Shown here: positions 1-5,228 of the stretch, piece after piece
Layout of the letters: every line of letters begins with the position of its first letter
How positions within the stretch are numbered: the stretch's first letter is position 1
Assembly (NCBI GenBank): GCA_031272685.1
Contig: JAISTI010000071.1
Location: 1-5,908 of the forward strand
Direction of reading: 5' to 3'
DNA: 5,908 bases
Source: Propionibacteriaceae bacterium
Lineage (GTDB): Bacteria > Actinomycetota > Actinomycetes > Propionibacteriales > Propionibacteriaceae
Translations under genes and position numbers: made by a program
Notes under the pieces: model-generated
Database searches by the model: none
Told to the model about the DNA's origin: nothing
The model's input: the letters and a program-made list of their open reading frames with translations, nothing else

Positions 1-279
1 CAGCTTGGCGTGCAGCCGCGAGAAGGTGGCCGAGCCGGCGTAGGCGTCGTCGGCGAGCAGCATGGCCGCCTGCTGGCGGTCGCTCATCGCGTTCACGCCG
101 GAGTCGGTGAGCATGTCGAGGAAGACGTCTTTGTTCTGCAGCAGGAACGAGTTGAAGCCGGCCTCCTCGATGGCGCGCACCCGCTCTTCGATGGGCAGCA
201 GGGTGAGCTTTTGGATGATGCGCACTTTGTGCATCTCAAGCGGGTAGGTCTCGCCGGAGAAGTATTTGACGTTAGACAT
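1..279 (-). CDS. Tryptophanase / tyrosine phenol-lyase family PLP enzyme (N-terminal part, runs off left edge)
   Basis: The reading frame stays open from ATG at 279 to base 1, giving the first 93 residues of a protein that in this family is usually about 450-470 residues. These cytosolic PLP enzymes cleave the side chain of tryptophan (to indole) or tyrosine (to phenol), releasing pyruvate and ammonia. The block at residues 57-83 is diagnostic: LTDSG (57-61), NAMSDRQ (63-69) and AYAGS (79-83). Y80 aligns with the catalytic tyrosine (Tyr71 in Citrobacter TPL, Tyr74 in E. coli TnaA). NAMSD-Q and AYAGS look more like TPL, while QAAM looks more like TnaA, so the fragment cannot settle the substrate. 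The lysine that binds PLP lies outside the window. The start is supported by AAAGGAG at 284-290, 4 nt upstream. The gene follows the phosphofructokinase by 80 bp in the same direction, so it may be read through from it or have its own promoter. Family call is strong; substrate is open. Confidence 0.88.
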   Translation of the reverse strand, partial: MSNVKYFSGETYPLEMHKVRIIQKLTLLPIEERVRAIEEAGFNSFLLQNKDVFLDMLTDSGVNAMSDRQQAAMLLADDAYAGSATFSRLHAKL

Positions 280-308
280 TGTGCTCCTTTGCCGTTCGTG
301 CCGCACCG

Positions 309-338
309 AGATTACACCATGGACGCCCAGGCGGTCAG
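309..338 (-). promoter_or_regulatory. Candidate promoter ahead of the tryptophanase/TPL gene
   Basis: On the minus strand the 80-bp gap holds CTGACC (338-333) and TAATCT (314-309) separated by 18 bases, a weak match to a -35/-10 pair. It would start RNA roughly 20 bases before the ATG at 279. I see no small leader ORF of the tnaC kind in this gap: the only ATG (minus strand, near 322) is followed by one codon and then a stop. In GC-rich DNA such partial matches occur by chance, so this is only a suggestion that the gene can be expressed apart from the sugar cassette. Confidence 0.25.
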
Positions 339-359
339 GGCCGGTCGAGACTTCGGCGC

Positions 360-1385
360 TCAGGTGTGCGCCATCAGGGCGTCGAGCCGGTGGAAAAGCT
401 CCGGCGGAACCGTGCGAAGCGTGCCGGTGGCCTCCGCCAGCGAGACCGTCTGGATGTCCTCGCCGCGCACCGCGACCATCACCGCGGATTCGCCCCGGTG
501 CAGCGCGTCGACGGCGGCGATGCCCAGACGGGTGGTGAGCACCCGGTCGAAAGCGGTGGGTGTGCCACCGCGCTGGGCATGGCCGACGACGACGGTGCGG
601 GTTTCAACACCGGATTTCGCGGCGATCTGCTCGGCGATCCAGCCGGCGATGCCGCCGATGGCGACGTGGCCGAACTCGTCCAGGATGCGCTCCTCGCCCT
701 CAACCAGCGAGGTGGGGACGGCGCCCTCGGCAACCACTACCACTGCCGGGCGCCGCTGGGCGGTGAGCGCGCTCACCCGGGCGGCGATCTCGTCCACGTC
801 GAACGGGACTTCGGGAATCAAGGTGGCGCAGGCGCCCCCGGCCAGGCCGGTTTGCAGCGCGATCCAGCCGGCGTGCCGGCCCATCACCTCCACCACGATG
901 GCGCGGTGGTGGGATGCGGACGTGGTGAGCACCCGGTCTACGGTGTCGGTGGCGATCTGCACGGCGGTGGTGAAGCCGAAGGTGACGTCGGTGCCGGACA
1001 GGTCGTTGTCGATGGTCTTGGGCACGCCGATACAGCGCACCCCGGCTTCGGCGAGCTTCGCCGCCACGCCCAGGGTGTCCTCGCCGCCGATTGGAATCAG
1101 CGCGTCCACGCCGGCCTGGCGCAGGTTCGCGGTGATCTGCTCCACCCGCTCGGGGGTGCCGGCGTTGGTGCGGGAGGTGCCCAGGATGGTGCCCCCGACA
1201 GGAAGGATGTCGCGCACCGCGGACACCGGCAGCGGGATGGAGTCGTTTTCAAGCGGGCCGCGCCAGCCGTCGAGGAAGCCGACGCACTCGTCTGCGTAGA
1301 CGTCGACCGCCTGGATGACGGCGCTGCGGATGACCCCGTTCAGGCCGGGGCAGTCGCCGCCGCCGGTGAGCAGGCCGATCCTCAT
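360..1385 (-). CDS. pfp: Phosphofructokinase, group III, probably PPi-dependent
   Basis: A 341-residue PFKA-fold enzyme that phosphorylates fructose 6-phosphate (or the related tagatose 6-phosphate) to the 1,6-bisphosphate in the cytosol. Visible motifs: GGGDCPGLN at 8-16 (phosphoryl-donor loop), GGEDT at 100-104, PKTIDND at 122-128 with catalytic D126/D128, MGRHAGW at 168-174 (sugar phosphate contact), AEG at 219-221 and GHAQRGGTP at 268-276. D103 sits where E. coli PfkA has Gly104, and K123 where it has Gly124; Asp plus Lys here is the known signature of PPi-dependent enzymes, whereas ATP users of this group, such as the mycobacterial one, have Gly then Lys. ATG 1385 is chosen because MRIG begins the domain, ATGA overlaps the aldolase stop, and GGGGGTG lies 5 nt upstream (1391-1397). 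The frame runs open to 1841, but that extension is arginine-rich shadow of the aldolase. Third gene of the overlapping cassette. Family is secure; donor and exact sugar are inferred. Confidence 0.93.
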   Translation of the reverse strand: MRIGLLTGGGDCPGLNGVIRSAVIQAVDVYADECVGFLDGWRGPLENDSIPLPVSAVRDILPVGGTILGTSRTNAGTPERVEQITANLRQAGVDALIPIGGEDTLGVAAKLAEAGVRCIGVPKTIDNDLSGTDVTFGFTTAVQIATDTVDRVLTTSASHHRAIVVEVMGRHAGWIALQTGLAGGACATLIPEVPFDVDEIAARVSALTAQRRPAVVVVAEGAVPTSLVEGEERILDEFGHVAIGGIAGWIAEQIAAKSGVETRTVVVGHAQRGGTPTAFDRVLTTRLGIAAVDALHRGESAVMVAVRGEDIQTVSLAEATGTLRTVPPELFHRLDALMAHT

Positions 1386-2212
1386 GCGAGCACCCCCATG
1401 ATGGCGGCCACCGCTTCGGCGACCTTCGCGCGGGCGGGCTTGAAGTATTTGCGGGTGTCCGCCACCTGTGGGTTGGCGGCCAGGAAGGCGCGGACTTCGT
1501 CGGTGAAAGTCTTGGAAAGCAGCGTGGCGATATTGATCTTCGTCATGCCGGAGCGCACCGCCTTGGCAAGGTCGGAATCGGGCACCCCGGAAGAGCCGTG
1601 CAGCACCAGCGGCACCGGCACGGCGGCGTGGATGGCGGCGATCAGCTCGAAATCCAGGCTGGCGGTGCGCTCCGTCATCGCATGGGATGAGCCGACGGCC
1701 ACCGCGAGCGCGTCCACGCTGGTGTCGGCGACGAATTGGGCGGCGTCGGCGGGATTGGTGCGGGCGCCGGGGGCGTGCACGCCGTCTTTGCCGCCGACTT
1801 CGCCCAACTCGGCCTCCACGAAAGCGCCGGCGGCATGACATTTGGCCGCCACCAGGGCGGTTTGGGCGCGGTTCGCGGCATCGTCGAGCTTCGAGGCGTC
1901 GAACATGACCGAGTCGATGCCAAGCGCGAGCGCCTCGTCCACCAGCGCCTCGCTTTCAGCGTGGTCGAGGTGGACAGTGACGTCGACGTTGGCCGCGCGG
2001 CCGATGGCCTGGCAGGCGAGCGCGATGGGGGCGAGCCCGCCGTGGTATTTCACCGCGTTCTCGCTGATCTGCAGGATGACTGGCTTCCCGGCTTGCTCGG
2101 CGCCGGTGACGATCGCCTCGGCCAGCTCCAGTTGGATGACGTTGAAGGCGCAGGCCCCCACCCCGCGCCGGGCGGCGGAGGTGACGATGCTGCCGGGCGC
2201 GGCCAGGCTCAC
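1382..2212 (-). CDS. Class II ketose-1,6-bisphosphate aldolase (fructose- or tagatose-bisphosphate type)
   Basis: A 276-residue zinc-dependent aldolase that splits a ketohexose 1,6-bisphosphate into DHAP and glyceraldehyde 3-phosphate. It has the class II pattern in order: AFNV (22-25); HLDHAES (81-87) with catalytic D83 and zinc ligand H84; SVMFDAS (101-107); EAELGEVGG (133-141); VGSSHAM (173-179) with zinc ligand H177; LHGSSG (204-209) with zinc ligand H205; and KINIAT (225-230), a phosphate-binding segment. Its length and motif style resemble GatY/KbaY-type aldolases more than the longer FbaA type, but the motifs do not separate fructose from tagatose substrates. The start is GTG at 2212, whose GTGA overlaps the stop of the SIS gene; a GAGGGGG element lies 10 nt upstream (2223-2229). 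The gene ends in an ATGA overlap with the phosphofructokinase, which would make its substrate. Translational coupling of all three is likely. IolJ-like or other phospho-ketose aldolase roles are alternatives. Confidence 0.92.
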   Translation of the reverse strand: MSLAAPGSIVTSAARRGVGACAFNVIQLELAEAIVTGAEQAGKPVILQISENAVKYHGGLAPIALACQAIGRAANVDVTVHLDHAESEALVDEALALGIDSVMFDASKLDDAANRAQTALVAAKCHAAGAFVEAELGEVGGKDGVHAPGARTNPADAAQFVADTSVDALAVAVGSSHAMTERTASLDFELIAAIHAAVPVPLVLHGSSGVPDSDLAKAVRSGMTKINIATLLSKTFTDEVRAFLAANPQVADTRKYFKPARAKVAEAVAAIMGVLA

Positions 2213-3102
2213 AGTGCCGTCGCCCCCTCAAGGATGACCGAGCGGGTCAGATGCCGAGGCTGGTCGGGATCCAGGCCTTTGGCAAGGGCTTTCGCGATTG
2301 CGAGCCGCTGTGCGTAGACGAGGTCGGCCATCGGGTCCAGCTCGGAGTGGATCAGCTCCGCGCCGGTTTCGGCCACTTGGTCGGCCAGGCCGTTCGGGAT
2401 TTCTCCGAAGGCCCAAACGAGCCTTCCGGGCTCGGCGATGGCGATGGGGCCGTGGCGGTAATCCATCGCCGGATAGGCTTCCGCCCAGCTTTGCGCCGCC
2501 TCGCGGTTTTTCAGCGCCGCCTCTTGGGCCAGGCCGATCGTCCAGCCTTTGCCGATGAACGACACCTGTTCGGAGGAGACCCAGCGCTGCGGGATCTCCA
2601 GCTGAACCGCCTGCTCGCAGTCGGCGATGGCTTGGACGAGGTTTTCGCCCAGGCTGGCCCGCAGCAGGGCGAGCACGCTGGTGGCGAAGCGGGTCTGCAC
2701 CACGGACTTCTCGTCGGCGAAGCTCAAATCGATCACGTTGTTGGCGACGGCCGCTATCGGGGTGTCGGTGACGCCGAGGATGGCCGTCTTGGGCATGGCG
2801 GCGGGAAGCTGGCTGAACGCGGCGGCCACCTCAGTGGTGGTGCCAGAGCGGGAAATGCCGACCACCCGGTCGTAACCGCGCTTGAGCGGCAGCTCGGAGG
2901 CGGTGAAGGCGTCCGTCCAGCCCTGGCCGGCGGCCTCCCGCAGCGAAGCGTAGGCCATCGCCACGAACCATGACGTGCCGCAGCCGATGACCGCGACCCG
3001 CTCTCCGGGCCGGGGAAGGCTCCATTCCGATCCGGCGACGGTGTCGACGGCCTGCCGCCAGCACTGCGGCTGCGAGGCAATCTCATTGAGCACGTATGGC
3101 AT
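2209..3102 (-). CDS. Double-SIS phosphosugar isomerase/deaminase (GlmS isomerase-like, AgaS/GlmD-like)
   Basis: A 297-residue protein with two sugar-isomerase (SIS) domains, like the C-terminal half of glucosamine-6-phosphate synthase GlmS but with no glutaminase domain. SIS1 shows GCGTS (40-44) and the phosphosugar loop SRSGTTTE (84-91). SIS2 shows FIGKG (182-186), EAALKNRE (194-201), AEAY (207-210) and RHGP (216-219). The tail DQPRHLTRSV (280-289) matches the GlmS C-terminal loop. E201 and H217 align with GlmS Glu488 and His504, which drive isomerisation and ring opening; the GlmS Lys603 position appears to be R287. Stand-alone proteins of this form deaminate/isomerise aminosugar 6-phosphates (GlmD, NagB-II, AgaS) or isomerise and deglycate other sugar phosphates. 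First gene of the cassette, feeding a ketose 6-phosphate to the next two. ATG 3102 has AGGGA 8 nt upstream (3111-3115). Fold is certain; the actual substrate (glucosamine, galactosamine or another sugar 6-phosphate) is not shown by sequence. Confidence 0.88.
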   Translation of the reverse strand: MPYVLNEIASQPQCWRQAVDTVAGSEWSLPRPGERVAVIGCGTSWFVAMAYASLREAAGQGWTDAFTASELPLKRGYDRVVGISRSGTTTEVAAAFSQLPAAMPKTAILGVTDTPIAAVANNVIDLSFADEKSVVQTRFATSVLALLRASLGENLVQAIADCEQAVQLEIPQRWVSSEQVSFIGKGWTIGLAQEAALKNREAAQSWAEAYPAMDYRHGPIAIAEPGRLVWAFGEIPNGLADQVAETGAELIHSELDPMADLVYAQRLAIAKALAKGLDPDQPRHLTRSVILEGATAL

Positions 3103-3110
3103 GTGAAAAA

Positions 3111-3170
3111 TCCCTGTCTTTCCTAACGCTTCCTCGGGTTACGAGCTTTACCCCCTAAACGCTAACGTTG
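3111..3170 (-). promoter_or_regulatory. Leader of the SIS-aldolase-PFK cassette with AACGYT repeats; possible operator/promoter
   Basis: This part of the 136-bp gap is less GC-rich than the genes and contains, on the plus strand, AACGCT at 3125-3130, AACGCT at 3158-3163 and AACGTT at 3164-3169. The last two are in tandem and together form the inverted arrangement AACG-ctaa-CGTT (3158-3169). Such short symmetric AACG/CGTT elements resemble half-sites used by LacI-family sugar regulators, but the match to a classical LacI-family operator is incomplete. AGGGA at 3111-3115 (minus-strand sense) serves as the ribosome binding site of the SIS gene. I could not pick a convincing -35/-10 pair. A promoter and a regulator site here would let the cassette be driven separately from the transporter genes; this is inferred from position and repeats only. 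Confidence 0.35.
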
Positions 3171-3202
3171 ATTGCCCCCAGCCTCAAGCATTCCCGCTCA
3201 CC

Positions 3203-3228
3203 CGCGCAACCAGACTGCACATTGCGCG
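3203..3228 (-). terminator. Inverted repeat after the URO-D-like gene; possible U-less terminator or operator
   Basis: CGCGCAA at 3203-3209 and TTGCGCG at 3222-3228 are perfect 7-base complements around a 12-base loop, lying 10 bases beyond the stop codon of the URO-D-like gene. In RNA from the minus strand they would form a GC-rich hairpin. No run of U follows, so it is not a classical intrinsic terminator; it could be an attenuating or RNA-stabilising hairpin, or a DNA palindrome bound by a regulator of the following cassette. Confidence 0.4.
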
Positions 3229-3238
3229 AACGTGGCGC

Positions 3239-4318
3239 TTAATAGCGCCGGCCCAAGGGGACGATGCCGCGGCGGGCCAGCTCTTCGTGGATGTAGACGC
3301 AGTTGGCTTGGTTGTAATCGGCTTCCAGGTGGTAGGCGAGCTTCAGCGGGCCGCCGGCGTTGTCGGCGAGTACCGTCTCCAGCCAGGCGGCGATGTCGGA
3401 TTCGGCGGCGTCTTTCAGCAGCGCCTCGACCGGCGGGAAGGTGTTGATCTCGAAATCGGCGCCCATCCGCCGCCGGATGCCCGCCAGCGAAGTGTTCGAG
3501 CCGGTGTCGATGACGGCCAGGTTTTCCACTGCGCAGATGGCGTCCATCACATGGTCGGCGTTGCCGCAGGAATGCAGCCGGAGGGCGCCGAACTCGCGGC
3601 CCAACTGGCTCAGATACGGGGTAACGAACTCTGCGTACATGTCCTGGCTGAGCATCGTCCCGGCGCATTCGCCCACATGGATGGAGGTGGCGGGCAGCCC
3701 GCCGATGCGCGAGAAATGCCCGATGGCGACGGTATAGACGTCGGCGATCCACTTGTGGATGGCGTGCACCAGCTCGGGGGAGTCCATCATCAACATAAAG
3801 ACGTCCGGCCCGATGAACTTCATGGAGGTGGTGACTATGCCGTGGATGGTGGCCCGGCCGGAGGTGTCCCAGAAGAATGGCGGGATCACCCGCAGCTCTG
3901 GATGCTCGGCCCGCGCCCGCTCCACCTGGGCGGTCAGCTCGTGCAGCACCGGGCGCTCCAGCAGCTCTTCCGGGGCGGGCAGCTCGTCGGCGCTCGCAAT
4001 CTGCGCCAGCGGGTAGCCGGCCACGTCGGAGTCTTTGTCCGGCGCGAAGACGAAGTCGGAGCCGAGGGCGGCCGCGATAATCATGTTCGGCTGGATCGCC
4101 CCCACGAGCAACTGGTTCGCCGCCACGTATTCGGCCTGCACCAGGTTGTCCTCCATGTTGTAGACGGGGTAATCCGGGAAGCGCGCCTTCACGAACTCGT
4201 GGCAGGCCAGATCCTGCTCCATGCGGTGCAGCGGATCGGTGTAATAGCGCTCGTCGAAAACGAAGCCGCCCTCGTGGTTCAGCCAGCCTTTCGACACGCT
4301 GGCCTGCACAGAAATCAT
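3239..4318 (-). CDS. URO-D superfamily protein (uroporphyrinogen decarboxylase / MtaA-CmuA methyltransferase-like), function unknown
   Basis: A 359-residue single-domain protein of the uroporphyrinogen-decarboxylase superfamily, probably a cytosolic TIM barrel. The family is recognised from the second half: ECAGTMLSQDMYAEFVTPYL (217-236), matching the DPFASGD...PYL segment of relatives, then LHSCGN (248-253) followed by the helix-strand pattern of the barrel, and a C-terminal NCVYIHEEL (339-347). True HemE carries an N-terminal RQAGRY motif that binds substrate; I do not see it, so haem synthesis is unlikely. H249, C251 and C340 form an HxC...C pattern like the zinc ligands of MtaA/MtbA/CmuA methyl-corrinoid:thiol methyltransferases, suggesting a zinc-dependent methyl- or other group-transfer enzyme. 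No corrinoid protein gene is in the window. The gene starts 34 bp after the second permease with AAGGAG at 4324-4329, 5 nt before ATG, so it is probably co-transcribed with the transporter. Superfamily confident; reaction unknown. Confidence 0.82.
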   Translation of the reverse strand: MISVQASVSKGWLNHEGGFVFDERYYTDPLHRMEQDLACHEFVKARFPDYPVYNMEDNLVQAEYVAANQLLVGAIQPNMIIAAALGSDFVFAPDKDSDVAGYPLAQIASADELPAPEELLERPVLHELTAQVERARAEHPELRVIPPFFWDTSGRATIHGIVTTSMKFIGPDVFMLMMDSPELVHAIHKWIADVYTVAIGHFSRIGGLPATSIHVGECAGTMLSQDMYAEFVTPYLSQLGREFGALRLHSCGNADHVMDAICAVENLAVIDTGSNTSLAGIRRRMGADFEINTFPPVEALLKDAAESDIAAWLETVLADNAGGPLKLAYHLEADYNQANCVYIHEELARRGIVPLGRRY

Positions 4319-4352
4319 CGTTTCTCCTTGTGGAATCTTGGCCCCCGTGGCC

Positions 4353-5228
4353 CTACTTGATGGAGCCGGCCGTCAGGCCCGCCACCAGCTTCTTCTCGAT
4401 GAGGGCGAACAGGATGATGGCCGGGATGATGGCGACGATGGAGACGCCGAACACGTACTGCCAGCGGGTCTGGTACTGCCCGACGAACGAGAACAAGGCC
4501 ACCGAAAGCGGCTGCTTGGACGGGTCGGAGGACAGGATGACCAGCGAGGCGGCGAACTCGTTCCAGGCCGCGGTGAAGGTGAAGATGGTGGCGGTGACGA
4601 TGCCCGGCCACACCAGCGGCATGTCGATCTTCCACAGCACCTGCCAGTTGGAAGCGCCGTCCAGGCGGGCCGACTCGTCCACCTCTTTGGGGATGGAGGC
4701 GAAGAACGAGTGCAGAATCCAGGTGCCGAACGAGAGATTGAACGCCGAGTTGATCAGGATCATCGCCCACCAGGTGCCGCCCAGCCCCAGCGACATGAAC
4801 TCTTTGAACAGGCCGACGACCACGACGGCCGGCTGCAGCATCTGGGTGAGCAGCACCAGGAACAGGAAGGCCATCCGGCCGGGGAAGCGGTATTTGGCGG
4901 TGTAGTAGGCGGCCGGCACGGCGACGACCAGCGTCAGCAGCGTGGCCAAGAACGCGATGACGATATTGGACAAAAGGTTGTCCGGCAGCGGCGTCTCCGT
5001 CACCCCCCACATGGTGACGTAGTTGTCCAGATGCCACTCTTCGGGGATGAAGGTGGGGGGAGTGCGGTTGATCTCGGCCATGGATTTGAACGAGCCGAGC
5101 AGCATGATGATGTACGGCAGCAGGAAGACGAGCGCCACCAGCACCCCCGCGCCGACGCGCATGCCGACCGAGCCGGGGGAGATCGGCGTGATGTACTTGC
5201 TGTCGGAATGGTTCTTCTTGGCGGCCAT
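4353..5228 (-). CDS. CUT1-family sugar ABC transporter permease (MalG-like)
   Basis: A 291-residue inner-membrane permease, one half of the channel of a carbohydrate ABC importer. A short polar N-terminus is followed by about six hydrophobic segments near residues 25-45, 86-110, 119-139, 152-176, 209-232 and 258-278. The cytoplasmic EAA loop that docks the ATPase lies at about 182-208, with DESARLDGAS (184-193) and IDMPLVWPG (201-209). The C-terminal EKKLVAGLTAG (278-288) is the usual MalG-family ending. ATG 5228 is chosen because it overlaps the TGA of the upstream permease by one base (TGATG), has a GGGGG element about 10 nt upstream (5239-5243), and begins a protein of family length; the open frame further upstream is only a shadow of permease 1. 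Two distinct permeases and MalG similarity place the system in the CUT1 class, which mostly takes di- and oligosaccharides. The exact substrate cannot be read from the permease. Confidence 0.94.
   Translation of the reverse strand: MAAKKNHSDSKYITPISPGSVGMRVGAGVLVALVFLLPYIIMLLGSFKSMAEINRTPPTFIPEEWHLDNYVTMWGVTETPLPDNLLSNIVIAFLATLLTLVVAVPAAYYTAKYRFPGRMAFLFLVLLTQMLQPAVVVVGLFKEFMSLGLGGTWWAMILINSAFNLSFGTWILHSFFASIPKEVDESARLDGASNWQVLWKIDMPLVWPGIVTATIFTFTAAWNEFAASLVILSSDPSKQPLSVALFSFVGQYQTRWQYVFGVSIVAIIPAIILFALIEKKLVAGLTAGSIK

Noticed and set aside
279..1838. A 519-codon plus-strand open frame and a 429-codon plus-strand frame (10-1299), antisense to the aldolase, phosphofructokinase and lyase genes.
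   Set aside because: Their translations lack recognisable domains and have the glycine/alanine/serine/arginine-rich or histidine-rich composition of GC-rich shadow frames; the minus strand has full motif-bearing enzymes over the same bases.
1386..1841. The phosphofructokinase frame extended upstream by 152 codons.
   Set aside because: The extension is arginine-rich, overlaps the aldolase in another frame, and the true domain start MRIG with its own ribosome site is at 1385.
3239..4318. Calling the URO-D-like gene hemE.
   Set aside because: The RQAGRY substrate motif of true uroporphyrinogen decarboxylase is not seen, no haem genes are nearby, and the HxC...C pattern points to the methyltransferase-like branch.
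3287..4360. A 357-codon plus-strand frame opposite the URO-D-like gene.
   Set aside because: Valine/glycine/histidine-rich with no domain; it mirrors the real minus-strand gene.
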